Shown here one piece after another: positions 23,559 through 32,573 of a stretch of DNA of 64,000 bases; position 1 is the first letter of the stretch; each line of letters opens with the position of its first letter. The stretch lies in assembly GCA_910576785.1 (NCBI GenBank), contig CAJTJG010000015.1, forward strand, positions 22,370 through 86,369, read 5' to 3'. Source of the DNA: an uncultured Duncaniella sp. (GTDB lineage Bacteria > Bacteroidota > Bacteroidia > Bacteroidales > Muribaculaceae). A program made the translations under genes and the position numbers. The notes below the pieces were generated by a model. That model was not told where the DNA came from and did no database searches. It saw only the letters and a list, made by a program, of their open reading frames with translations.

Positions 23559-25808
23559 TTATGAGATTTGTGACAGCCGGTGCATATCGCCTACGAGCCA
23601 TAGCACGTCGCCCTCCATGAATGGCCGGGCCGGATCGGGCTGCGAGTATGTGTCCTCGGTCTGGACCGCCACGAGCAGCGACTCGTAGATGTCCCTGAGG
23701 CCCGATGTGGGGAGTGTTTTGCCGATGAGTGGAGATGTGGCAGTCAGTTTGACGCTGGTGAGGCGGATATCGTCGTGATCGGGCGCCGACTCGGCATCGT
23801 CCGACGCTTCCATCACCGGCAGCAGGGCCTGTATCTCTTCGTCGGTACCGATGATACCGATGATATCGCCGGGAAATATGCGGGCGTCAGCGCCGGGCAC
23901 CATTATCATGGAGTTGCCTCGCTGGATGGATGAAACCGAGACTCCGTAGCGGCTGCGCAGCCCGGAGTTTCTGAGCTGTTCGCCTACAAAGGGGCAGGCG
24001 TAGCCTACGGTCATGTAGGCCAGATGCAGGTTAGGCACGATGGCGTTCTTGGCTCCGCTGCGTCGCAGTTCGCGCTCGTTGAGATTGTCGATAAATCGTG
24101 TCTCGATGCGTTGCAGACGTTTTCTGACATCGTTGGAGAAGCTCATGATGAGGATTATGAACAGAGCCACCCCGAGGGTCCATCCCACGGCCATCGAGTA
24201 GATGGAGCTGAGCAGATAGACTATTATGACCATGGCTATGAGGAGCCTTACGACGGTCATGATGATGAGCGGAACGTCAAACCGGGCGTTGCACTGGCGC
24301 AGACGTGCGCGCTCCGTCTTGCGCGAGGCCGGATAGGTGAGAGCCATGAGAAACGGGGCCATGGCTGCGAGCGACAGCACCGTGGCGAGCAGTTTGCCCC
24401 ATCCGGGACTGAATTCGGTGCAGAACGGCAGCACGTAGCGCAGTGATATGACACTGATGGCTATGAGCACGATGGAGTAGAGCACCACACGCCACAGATA
24501 GCGCTTGATGAGCGATCTCCACAACTCGGCTATGGCGTTCTGCTCGGCCGTGGCTGTGGATGTGTAGCGGTCAATCAGGAAGTGGAGGCGTCGTGGCAGT
24601 ATCCTCACCACGATGTCGTAGGCGGGATCGGCCATACGTATGAAGTAGGGGGTGGTGAAGGTTGTTACCACCGATACGGCCACTACTATGGGATATATCT
24701 GAGCGTCGAGCACACCGAGGCTCATGCCGAGCGAGGCTATGATGAAAGCGAACTCGCCTATCTGTGTGAGCGAGAATCCGCTCTCGATGGCCACTCTCAG
24801 GGTCTGACCGGTAAGGAGCATGCCGAATGTGCCGAAAAATATCATTCCGACGATCACCACACCCGAGAGCAGGAGGATGGGGAGCCAGTAGTCGGCTATC
24901 ACCGAGGGGTTGACCATCATGCCGACAGATATGAAGAATACGGATCCGAACAGGTCCTTGACAGGCATGGTGATACGCTCGATTCTCTCGGCAAAACTTG
25001 TGCCTGCGAGGATGGAGCCCATTACGAATGCCCCGAGGGCGAGCGAGAAGCCGCATGCCACGGAGAAGACGGCCATGCCGAGGCATAGTCCCATGGATAC
25101 GATGAGGAGTGTCTCGGAGTTGAGATATCTGCGCTGGGAGTTGAGCAGGGTGGGGAGCACGAACACACCCACCACGAACCATATGATGAGGAAGAATGCC
25201 AGCTTGCTGACACTGAACAGCATCTCGCCCCCTTCCACACTGTTGTTGATGGCTATGGATGAGAGTATCACCATCATGAGCACGGCGAAGAGATCCTCCA
25301 CAATGAGCACGGCGAACACGAGCGAGGCAAACTTGCGGTGGCGCAGGTTGAGGTCGGTGAATGCCTTGATGATGATGGTGGTGGACGACATCGAGAGCAT
25401 GCCGCCGAGGAACAGGGAGTTGATGTTGGAGAATCCCAGCATGTGGCCGGCGGCGAAACCCGCCGCCATCATGCCGCACACTATGAACAGGGCTGTGACG
25501 ACGGCCGATCCTCCGGCGCTGAGGAGCTTCTTGAAACTGAACTCAAGACCCAGGGAGAAGAGCAGGACTATGATGCCTATCTGGGCCCAGAAGTCTATGT
25601 TGGCCTCGGTGGTCACCGATGGCAGATAGGTGAAGTGCGGGCTGGCAAGGAAGCCGGCCACGATGTAGCCCAGCACTACTGGCTGGCGCATCCATTTGAA
25701 CAGCAGGGTGGTGACGGCACCGAGTATGAGTATGAAGGCGAGGTCGGATATGAGACCCTCTATCGAGAAGGCTTCGGCTGCCGCAGCGGTAACGTTGGCG
25801 AGTAACAT
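23559..25808 (-). CDS. Kef-type cation:proton antiporter (CPA2) with TrkA-C domains
   Basis: Inner-membrane monovalent cation/proton antiporter, 749 residues from the ATG at 25808. Residues about 20-400 form the 12-13-helix CPA2 core (RQPVVLGYIVAGFLASP, QIGIIVLLFSLGLEFSFKKLL, SSTTIIIKAFTDLNLRH). A second membrane block follows at about 430-560, then two RCK_C/TrkA-C ligand domains (about 590-670 and 690-749). No NAD-binding RCK_N domain is visible between them, unlike KefC. The RCK_C pair suggests gating by a small ligand such as a cyclic dinucleotide. Gaps of 13 and 9 bases tie it to mgtC and the pseudokinase gene. Confidence 0.9.
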   Translation of the reverse strand: MLLANVTAAAAEAFSIEGLISDLAFILILGAVTTLLFKWMRQPVVLGYIVAGFLASPHFTYLPSVTTEANIDFWAQIGIIVLLFSLGLEFSFKKLLSAGGSAVVTALFIVCGMMAAGFAAGHMLGFSNINSLFLGGMLSMSSTTIIIKAFTDLNLRHRKFASLVFAVLIVEDLFAVLMMVILSSIAINNSVEGGEMLFSVSKLAFFLIIWFVVGVFVLPTLLNSQRRYLNSETLLIVSMGLCLGMAVFSVACGFSLALGAFVMGSILAGTSFAERIERITMPVKDLFGSVFFISVGMMVNPSVIADYWLPILLLSGVVIVGMIFFGTFGMLLTGQTLRVAIESGFSLTQIGEFAFIIASLGMSLGVLDAQIYPIVVAVSVVTTFTTPYFIRMADPAYDIVVRILPRRLHFLIDRYTSTATAEQNAIAELWRSLIKRYLWRVVLYSIVLIAISVISLRYVLPFCTEFSPGWGKLLATVLSLAAMAPFLMALTYPASRKTERARLRQCNARFDVPLIIMTVVRLLIAMVIIVYLLSSIYSMAVGWTLGVALFIILIMSFSNDVRKRLQRIETRFIDNLNERELRRSGAKNAIVPNLHLAYMTVGYACPFVGEQLRNSGLRSRYGVSVSSIQRGNSMIMVPGADARIFPGDIIGIIGTDEEIQALLPVMEASDDAESAPDHDDIRLTSVKLTATSPLIGKTLPTSGLRDIYESLLVAVQTEDTYSQPDPARPFMEGDVLWLVGDMHRLSQIS

Positions 25809-25821
25809 TATTGTCGGTTGG

Positions 25822-26538
25822 TCAGGATAGGTCGGCGGTGTTGGAGAGTGATATGGATATGGTGGGGCGTATGTCATGGAGTGCCTCGAAGACCTCAATC
25901 AGCTCGCCTTGTCCGTGGATCAGGACGAGAAGGTTGAGGCGTGTCTCATCGCGCTCGTAGTCATATTCCACATATACCTTGTTGAGATGTATGTTGAAGC
26001 GGACCATCACATCTTTGTAGGGTTGTATGGAGCGGACTATGCCTTTGACTTTCATGCGTATGGTGCGGGCCTCGTTGCCTACGTTGACACGATGTTCTAT
26101 CTGCTCGAGTATGGTGAGCACGACGAGCACGAGGATCGTGGTGACGATGGCCACCATGTAAAGTCCGCATCCTACGGCCATGCCTATGGTGGCTATTATC
26201 CATATGCCGGCGGCAGTGGTGAGTCCGCGCACAGACCCTTTCATCTGTATGATTGTGCCTGCGCCGAGGAAACCTATGCCGGATATGACCTGGGCCGCTA
26301 TGCGGGAGGGGTCGCCACGCAGCAGGCCGACAGTCTCCTGACATACGTAGATGGACAGCATCATCGCCACACATGAGCCCATGGATATGAGGGCGAATGT
26401 GCGCAGTCCGGCCATCTGTCCCTTGCGCTTGCGCTCGATGCCTATGAGCGATCCGAGCACCATGCTGAGAAACAGGCGGAAGATGGCCGAGGTGGAGTTG
26501 AGGTCGACGGCGCTGATGAGATCGGCAAACTGGCTCAA
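25822..26538 (-). CDS. MgtC/SapB family membrane protein
   Basis: A 238-residue inner-membrane protein of the MgtC family. The signature GIERKRKGQMAGLRTFALISMGS lies in the first third, followed by GIGFLGAGTIIQ and GLTTAAGIW, then a C-terminal ACT-like cytoplasmic domain (about 150-238). MgtC proteins affect Mg2+ homeostasis, pH and F-ATPase activity in other bacteria; they are not proven Mg2+ transporters. Its position before a cation/proton antiporter in the same operon fits an ion-homeostasis role. Confidence 0.88.
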   Translation of the reverse strand: MSQFADLISAVDLNSTSAIFRLFLSMVLGSLIGIERKRKGQMAGLRTFALISMGSCVAMMLSIYVCQETVGLLRGDPSRIAAQVISGIGFLGAGTIIQMKGSVRGLTTAAGIWIIATIGMAVGCGLYMVAIVTTILVLVVLTILEQIEHRVNVGNEARTIRMKVKGIVRSIQPYKDVMVRFNIHLNKVYVEYDYERDETRLNLLVLIHGQGELIEVFEALHDIRPTISISLSNTADLS

Positions 26539-26547
26539 ATCCTGGAT

Positions 26548-27456
26548 TTATTTAAGGGTGAAGTGACGGGATGCGAGGCGGTAGCCGTCGGTGAAGAGCT
26601 CGACGGTGTAGTCGCCGGGGCTGAGGGCGGTGTTTACATCCCAGTAGATCTTTATGCCCGCGATCTCGTCGCCGGCATATTCGATGGTCTTGCGGGCGCT
26701 GCACGGTATGCTCTTGCCCTCGAAGGGGAAGGATCCGGCGCCTCCGAGCAGTTGCCCCTCGGGCGATATCAGTCGCATGAAGATGGCTTTCTCGCCCACG
26801 GGGGTGGAGTTGTTCTGAGGTATGGTGAATGTCACCATGAGCTGCTTGGCTTTCTTGACCTTTTTCTCGAGTTTGCCTTTTTTGTTGAGGGGGGTGAGGG
26901 ATACGCCTGTCACATTGAGTTTCTCGGCGAGAGTCATGCGCTCGCTGAGGTTCTCGTTCTTGCGGGTCTCTTCCTGCAGGCGCGAGCTGATGCGCTCGTT
27001 CTGGGTGCGGTACTGTTCGTTCTCGGCCTTCAGACCGGCGTTCTCCTTGTTGAGCGAGTCGATCTGGGCTATGTAGTGGCGCAGGAGGCCTTTGAGGGTC
27101 GAGATCTCGTTCTGCAGTTCCTTGATGCGTGCGGAGGATTTCACTTTCTCGTTCTTGAGCTCGTTCATGAGCTGCTCTACCTTGGCCTTGGCGGCGGTAT
27201 ATTTGGCGAGTATGGTGTCGTTGGCCAGTCGCTGGGCCTGATCCTCATATTGCTGGAACTCAGCGTTGAGTACATCGAATTCATTGGATAGCTGAAGCTG
27301 CTCGTTGTCGAGTCTCAGCTCCTCGTTCTGCAATTGTGCTTGCTGTACCTGCGATTTTAGCGAAGCCACCTGGGTGACTCCGAATCCGACGGCGATGAGC
27401 AGAAGAACGGCGAGTGCGATAGCCGCGATGAGCAGTGGTGTGGTCTGTTTCTTCAT
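26548..27456 (-). CDS. Membrane-anchored coiled-coil protein
   Basis: A 302-residue protein with an N-terminal membrane helix (LLIAAIALAVLLLIAVGFGVT), a long coiled coil (about residues 33-190, rich in Leu, Gln, Glu and Lys heptads) and a C-terminal beta-rich domain (about 200-302: KQLMVTFTIPQNNSTPVGEKAIFMRLISPEG ... GDYTVELFTDG). The end of this domain resembles small Ig-like or adaptor folds, but I cannot name a family. ATG 27456 is chosen because the promoter -7 element lies inside the longer frame that begins at 27519. First gene of the operon with mgtC, antiporter and pseudokinase (9-base gap to mgtC). Confidence 0.75.
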   Translation of the reverse strand: MKKQTTPLLIAAIALAVLLLIAVGFGVTQVASLKSQVQQAQLQNEELRLDNEQLQLSNEFDVLNAEFQQYEDQAQRLANDTILAKYTAAKAKVEQLMNELKNEKVKSSARIKELQNEISTLKGLLRHYIAQIDSLNKENAGLKAENEQYRTQNERISSRLQEETRKNENLSERMTLAEKLNVTGVSLTPLNKKGKLEKKVKKAKQLMVTFTIPQNNSTPVGEKAIFMRLISPEGQLLGGAGSFPFEGKSIPCSARKTIEYAGDEIAGIKIYWDVNTALSPGDYTVELFTDGYRLASRHFTLK

Positions 27457-27488
27457 TTCGTGGTTTTCGTGAGGTTGTTTCAAGTCTG

Positions 27489-27519
27489 CAAAATTACGAA
27501 ACAGATGCTTAAAAATCAA
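27489..27519 (-). promoter_or_regulatory. Promoter of the coiled-coil/MgtC/antiporter/pseudokinase operon
   Basis: Minus strand: TTG (complement of 27517-27519), 20 bases, TAATTTTG (complement of 27489-27496), ending 32 bases before the ATG at 27456. Confidence 0.6.
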
Positions 27520-27540
27520 GAATCACGCCTCCAAATTTCA

Positions 27541-27573
27541 GATCCCGCCACGGCAATGTGGTATGGCGGGGTC
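27541..27573 (-). terminator. Hairpin just after the giant NTPase gene
   Basis: A 7-bp GC stem (27544-27550 with 27564-27570) directly follows the stop codon. No U-tract, so only a possible terminator. Confidence 0.3.
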
Positions 27574-30500
27574 ATGTGGCGGTGGTGAGGATGGCGGCGC
27601 AGAAGTTGCAGAATTCCTTCATGTGCGGGTCGCGGCGCCGGTAGTTGAGAGTGTGGTTGCGTTCGATGGCTCTGCGCAGGCGTGGATCGGCGGCGGCGAG
27701 GCGGCTGAAGATAGCTATGTGGTCAGGAGTGTTGAAATGACCGAACAGGTCGTGGCGGAACACGGCTTTCTCTCCCGAGCGGTGGTTGATGCGCTTCATG
27801 ATCATGTCGCAATGGCGGCTTTGGAACGTGCCGGTGTAGTGTCCGCGCAGGAAGAGGTAGTCGTCGAGAGTGTCGATGATGTGAAGTGCGCTGTAGAAGT
27901 CGCTGCTGTCGAGGACGATGGAGCATCTGTCGATGAGTCCTCGGAGCATCCCTATATCGAATCCCCAGTTCTTGACGGCCAGGAGTACGAAGTGGAAGTT
28001 GTTTTTTTGGACTCCCGGTATGCCACCGCCGGTTATCAGATCGACAATCCTTTCCGCCTGAACGGATGATGGTCTGGTCTCCATGAGACGGTTCAGCAGG
28101 AAGCTCGCTTTTATGTTCTCACTATGGATGGCGGCGTATTCGAGTATCGCGATGAGCTCCTCCGGAGTACGGGGCCGGAGCAGAAGCTGCTGCGAAGTGC
28201 TGTCGTATGTCTCCTCGGGGGTATCGTCGAGGTCGTCATAGTTGTCGGCATCGTTTTCGGGGGCCGCGGTGGTGTCAGTGCTGTCGCAGTAGCCGCTGCG
28301 GGCGAATATGCCGATGAGTGTGGCGGCGTCTTTCTCGCTCCAGAAGCCGGCTATCCTTATGGCAAGGGTGTTGGCTATCGGCACCGGGGTGGTGAATCTG
28401 TAGCCGTCCCAGCCGAGGCAGTCGCGGATTATGAGGTCGGCTTCATTCTGTGAGCCGGCTTCCGACATTTTCTGCAGTACGGAGGGAAATGCTTTGTAGA
28501 ACATCGGGAGGAGTGGTTTGCCCCACAGTTCCTTGACTGACAGATATTCGTCGTATGATCTCACGGCGTGCATGAGCGGACAGACGGTGAAGGATGAAAG
28601 ACCCTCGCGTGTGCGGAATATGTCGAGGTGGTCAGTGACCGTCAGACGCTCGTCCCTGGCCAGGGATTGGGCTATGCGGTTGTAGAATTTGGCCGGGATG
28701 TATATGCCGATGGGGTGACGCTGCCGGTATGACTCAAGTTCGGCCATGGCCCTGCGGGGGGTGATGGCCCCCGATTCGAGACGGTCGCAGAGATCCTGTA
28801 TGATGGAGTAGTCGCCGGCTATGGGACGCAGGTCTATGTCGAGACCCCTGACGCCGGCCATCTTATCGAGGAGCGAAACGATGAGCCTTTGTGTGATGAA
28901 AATGCGGTTTTTGCGTGCTCGCTCCACGAGATCCTTGAACACGCTGATGTTCCTGTCGCGGTCTTTTCCGGCTAAAATATTGTCGAGCAGTCCTTTGAGA
29001 GTGTAGAATAGTGCCAGCGGATGCAGGAACCGGTGGTCCATCATGTTGCGGACATAGTCTACAGCGGTGATCTCCCTGAGTGTCCACTCGCCGGTGGATT
29101 CGACGAAGGGGTATGCCTCTGTGTGGGTCAGGGATACGGCCGGGTATGACTTGCGGCGTTCGGCGAGGAGATATCTCAGGAGTGTGTTCTGCCGCACATG
29201 GCTGCGCCGCATGTGTGACTGGCTTAGCACGTGTTCGTTTACTCTGCGTATCTTTTCCTCGCGCGGTCTGTCGGACTCTACGTAGCGCCACATCAGTTTA
29301 GTAAAGGTGAAGTCGTTGGCCGGGGAGAAGCCGAGCTCGGCTGTGAATCTGTCTATGGCAGTCACGGCATCCTCGTAGGTCGGGGTGAGGTTGCGGTTGC
29401 CTATGTATTCGTTGATGATGTTGGCGGTGGAGGGGTCGAAGATGTCCTGAAGAGAATCCTCGCCACGCGCAGTCTGTATTACCTGATGTATCCTCCTGTC
29501 GAGGTCGTCCTTACGGTCGCTTGAGAATGTTCTTCCGGCGAGCCATGAGAGTGCTACGGGGCTATTGCGCAGAAGTTTCTGCTCGTCGGAGGTGATGAAG
29601 TCGGGTGTGCCGAAGAGTATCTCCTCGGCGGCTTCGAATCCTGGGGCTTTGTAGACCACGTGGGTGAGGGTGCCTTCGTTTCTCACCACCGATGGATTGA
29701 CATGCCGCCTGAGGATACGGCATCTTGAATTGAACCCGATGAAGTCGCGGGCGGCGAGTATGCCCTGTGTGTACATGTCGTCGATGTCGAGCAGATCGGC
29801 GAAACAGTCGGGAACAGCCGGATCGGTTGACGCGGGCAGATAGCCTATGCTGCGGAAGTATTTCACGCACTCGGTGGCATCCGATATATCCTGAGTGGTG
29901 GCCAGGAGAGCGTTGACGGCCCTTATGCCTATGCGCACATGCTTGCCGACGCCCCCGGAGATGAACGAGTCCATCAGGCCTTTGGCTATGGAGAAGTCGG
30001 GGGCTTTGCCGAGTATCTGTACGAGTGAGAAACTGTCACGGACATTCCTCATGTCCTCCCATGTGGGGAGCGCCTGATCAAGATCCATCTGATCGAGGAG
30101 GTAGTTGAATATCTCCGTGCGGGTGAGCGATATGTCGTCGGCCGGCGATGTGCCTTCGGGAAGCGGGGTGGCATAGATGGCTGTGAAGACTTTGCGTAGA
30201 TCGTGCGACGTGATGTTCTCGGACAGGAGTTTCCAGGCGTATTTTTTCGGGAATAGGAAGTAACGCTCGAAATCGCTGCGATAGAACGGGGTTTTGCCTT
30301 CTTGGATCCTCACGGTGTTACGGGCTTCGAGTATGGAGAAAGCCGTGTCGAAGTCGGTGAAATTCTCCACTTTCTGCAAGAGAAGCGAGAAGTAGAGTGA
30401 TGCGGTGTGGCGGAGGGATTCGTCGATGTAGATCTGTGCGTTGCGTACTTGGCGGTGGTTGGCGGAGACGAGCCGGTCTATGTCGATGGAGCAGAAGAGG

Positions 30501-32524
30501 TCGAATGCGGCATTGAAGTCGAGCAGGTTGAAGATGTTTTCAAGGAGTTTCTTGTCGGTTGTGTTCACATACTTCTCTTTCAGCGTGCCGTCGGGGTGGA
30601 AGAGAATGGCGTTGACAAGGTCTTTCTCCCTTTTGGCGGAAGCGTTTTCCACGAGTATCGACAGGACACCGTCCGAGCCGGTGTCGTTGAAAAGCTCCAG
30701 CACACGGTCGAATGATTCATGGCGCAGCAGGTAGTGGGCTATGCGGTTGAGCATCACCTGCGCCCAGTTTTTGGCGCCGCCGTCGATTGTGGGCGTGAGT
30801 TCCCTGGCGTCGGCGATATCCGCTATGGAGTAGTGGCTGAGCACTTCGCTCACCACGATGTCGGTCAGTGAAAGATCGCCGGTGCGGGCATAGGTGCGGT
30901 GGATGAGTTTGCTGAGATCTTCGAATTTCTCGTCGGGATGGTGGGTGATGATGTAGTGGATGATACGTCGCAGGGCTGTCTCATGGTCGGCCGGCTGCTG
31001 GTTGTCGTCGCAGAACATGAGCACCTCGTCGGCTATCACATCGTCCACCCGGTATTCGTAGTCGGCAAGGCTCGTGCTGTAGATGCTTATGAAGTCCTTT
31101 TGGCCGGAAAGGAAGTTCTCCACGCTCTCCTCGGTGAAGAAGTCCTTGCCTCCACGCCCTTTCAGACCGTAGGCGTTGTTGAGGAAGTGGAGCAGGAGCA
31201 TGGGGTCGATGGAGGGTGAGTTTTTCCACAGCACGATCGACTTGACGGCATCGAACACGCATCGGGCAAAGAGCATGTCCCTTGTCACGGGTGCTCCGGG
31301 CTGGGTGGGGTAGAATACCGAGAAGCGGTTTTTGAGTTTCGTGAGGTCGACGAACAGAGCACCGAGCGGCATGCCGTCCTTTATTTTCCTCATGTCCTCG
31401 GCGGCGAAGAGGTTGAGCACCCTTAGCCTTCGCACCACGGAGGCGAGGTCTTTTCTGGACATTGACGATATGTCGATGTTGCGCGTGAGTCTGAGCCATG
31501 GCGCCTGCGAGGATGGTCCGGCCAGCAAGGCCCTCAGTGCGCCGAAGTCGGTGGCGCTTGTGCCCACGATACGCAGACGCTGAGGATGGGCGAGGGCGAA
31601 GTCGCAGAGAGCGAAGAATTTAGGTGCGAGCGATGCGAACTTCGTCTCGTTGAACATCAGATTGTCGATCTCGTCGATGAAGAGTATGTGGTGCCACCCT
31701 TCGTGAAATTGGCTCTCGGGGTTTATGCTCCGGAATATCTCTTCGGTCCTGGGGTCGAATCCGCGCAGATAGTGGATCTTGACCTGTGACGGGTCGAGGC
31801 GCCCCAGGGCGTTGACCACGGCGCGGGTCTTTCCAGCGAGCGACTGACCGGTGACGGTGAGCAGCGGGAGCGGGCCATCATCGGGGTTGAATTCGAGTGC
31901 CTCCATCAGGTCGTTGTCGAGGTCGCCACGGTTGAGGTAGGTGGTGAAACGGCGGTAATCCTTCTGGCTGCCGGATATCATCATGGGGTAGTCCATGTCG
32001 AGTGGCGAGAGTGGCACGAGCTGCCTTTCGGCAAGCTGCCGGCGGATATTGGCCACCTTGTCGCGCAGAGTGTCCATGCCGGTGAATATCTCGTAGTACT
32101 CCTTGCCGAGATCCTTCATGTGGGTGGAGTAGAATTCATCCCATGTCCAGTAGCGTATATCGTTGCTTTTTTGGGTGAGGATGTCGCTTTCGTTGTGGAG
32201 CACATAGATGAACTTGACATTGAATTCGGGCGATTTGAGCGCCTTTTCGAATTCCTGCACGGTCATGTCGCCCACCACATCGCCGGCATAGAGGATGAAC
32301 ACGTTGTGATCCTCCACTTCGGCGTCGATGAGTTTCTGTGAGGACACACGGTTTATTATGCCGTTTGTCCCGTTAGTCTCATGGACATATGTCCGGAATT
32401 CGACTTTTTCCTCGTCGGGGGCATCGGGGCGCGGTGTGTATATGCCGTCAAAAGTTGTCTGTATGATGGCGCGGGCCTCCTCATGGCGCAGCGATGAGGA
32501 TACGAATACCTTGATATGTCTCAT
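27572..32524 (-). CDS. Giant P-loop NTPase with TIR/DUF4062-like N-terminus
   Basis: A 1650-residue cytoplasmic protein with three parts. Residues 1-165: an alpha/beta domain opening IKVFVSSSLRHEEARAII and continuing VEDHNVFILYAGDVVGDMTVQEFEKAL, like DUF4062 and TIR-type domains. Residues about 185-450: a P-loop NTPase with Walker A GQSLAGKT (226-233), Walker B ILFIDEID (280-287) and a sensor-like GTSATD (321-326), as in AAA/STAND ATPases. Residues about 460-1650: helical, repeat-like, with an acidic linker near 1415-1440. The order effector-NTPase-helical repeats is that of STAND signalling proteins, including antiphage Avs and TIR-NLR proteins; an immune role is inference. It follows the SASA esterase gene by 49 bases. 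A run of eight C precedes the ATG by five bases. Confidence 0.85.
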   Translation of the reverse strand: MRHIKVFVSSSLRHEEARAIIQTTFDGIYTPRPDAPDEEKVEFRTYVHETNGTNGIINRVSSQKLIDAEVEDHNVFILYAGDVVGDMTVQEFEKALKSPEFNVKFIYVLHNESDILTQKSNDIRYWTWDEFYSTHMKDLGKEYYEIFTGMDTLRDKVANIRRQLAERQLVPLSPLDMDYPMMISGSQKDYRRFTTYLNRGDLDNDLMEALEFNPDDGPLPLLTVTGQSLAGKTRAVVNALGRLDPSQVKIHYLRGFDPRTEEIFRSINPESQFHEGWHHILFIDEIDNLMFNETKFASLAPKFFALCDFALAHPQRLRIVGTSATDFGALRALLAGPSSQAPWLRLTRNIDISSMSRKDLASVVRRLRVLNLFAAEDMRKIKDGMPLGALFVDLTKLKNRFSVFYPTQPGAPVTRDMLFARCVFDAVKSIVLWKNSPSIDPMLLLHFLNNAYGLKGRGGKDFFTEESVENFLSGQKDFISIYSTSLADYEYRVDDVIADEVLMFCDDNQQPADHETALRRIIHYIITHHPDEKFEDLSKLIHRTYARTGDLSLTDIVVSEVLSHYSIADIADARELTPTIDGGAKNWAQVMLNRIAHYLLRHESFDRVLELFNDTGSDGVLSILVENASAKREKDLVNAILFHPDGTLKEKYVNTTDKKLLENIFNLLDFNAAFDLFCSIDIDRLVSANHRQVRNAQIYIDESLRHTASLYFSLLLQKVENFTDFDTAFSILEARNTVRIQEGKTPFYRSDFERYFLFPKKYAWKLLSENITSHDLRKVFTAIYATPLPEGTSPADDISLTRTEIFNYLLDQMDLDQALPTWEDMRNVRDSFSLVQILGKAPDFSIAKGLMDSFISGGVGKHVRIGIRAVNALLATTQDISDATECVKYFRSIGYLPASTDPAVPDCFADLLDIDDMYTQGILAARDFIGFNSRCRILRRHVNPSVVRNEGTLTHVVYKAPGFEAAEEILFGTPDFITSDEQKLLRNSPVALSWLAGRTFSSDRKDDLDRRIHQVIQTARGEDSLQDIFDPSTANIINEYIGNRNLTPTYEDAVTAIDRFTAELGFSPANDFTFTKLMWRYVESDRPREEKIRRVNEHVLSQSHMRRSHVRQNTLLRYLLAERRKSYPAVSLTHTEAYPFVESTGEWTLREITAVDYVRNMMDHRFLHPLALFYTLKGLLDNILAGKDRDRNISVFKDLVERARKNRIFITQRLIVSLLDKMAGVRGLDIDLRPIAGDYSIIQDLCDRLESGAITPRRAMAELESYRQRHPIGIYIPAKFYNRIAQSLARDERLTVTDHLDIFRTREGLSSFTVCPLMHAVRSYDEYLSVKELWGKPLLPMFYKAFPSVLQKMSEAGSQNEADLIIRDCLGWDGYRFTTPVPIANTLAIRIAGFWSEKDAATLIGIFARSGYCDSTDTTAAPENDADNYDDLDDTPEETYDSTSQQLLLRPRTPEELIAILEYAAIHSENIKASFLLNRLMETRPSSVQAERIVDLITGGGIPGVQKNNFHFVLLAVKNWGFDIGMLRGLIDRCSIVLDSSDFYSALHIIDTLDDYLFLRGHYTGTFQSRHCDMIMKRINHRSGEKAVFRHDLFGHFNTPDHIAIFSRLAAADPRLRRAIERNHTLNYRRRDPHMKEFCNFCAAILTTAT

Positions 32525-32529
32525 GAGCC

Positions 32530-32537
32530 GGGGGGGG
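32530..32537 (-). repeat. Homopolymer C8 tract before the giant NTPase start
   Basis: Eight G on the plus strand (eight C in the mRNA) end five bases before the ATG at 32524. Such tracts can slip during replication; here a change would alter the leader and not the reading frame. Confidence 0.7.
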
Positions 32538-32573
32538 TGAAAAAGTTGGGTTAGGTCAGTGATGAATCAGGAG

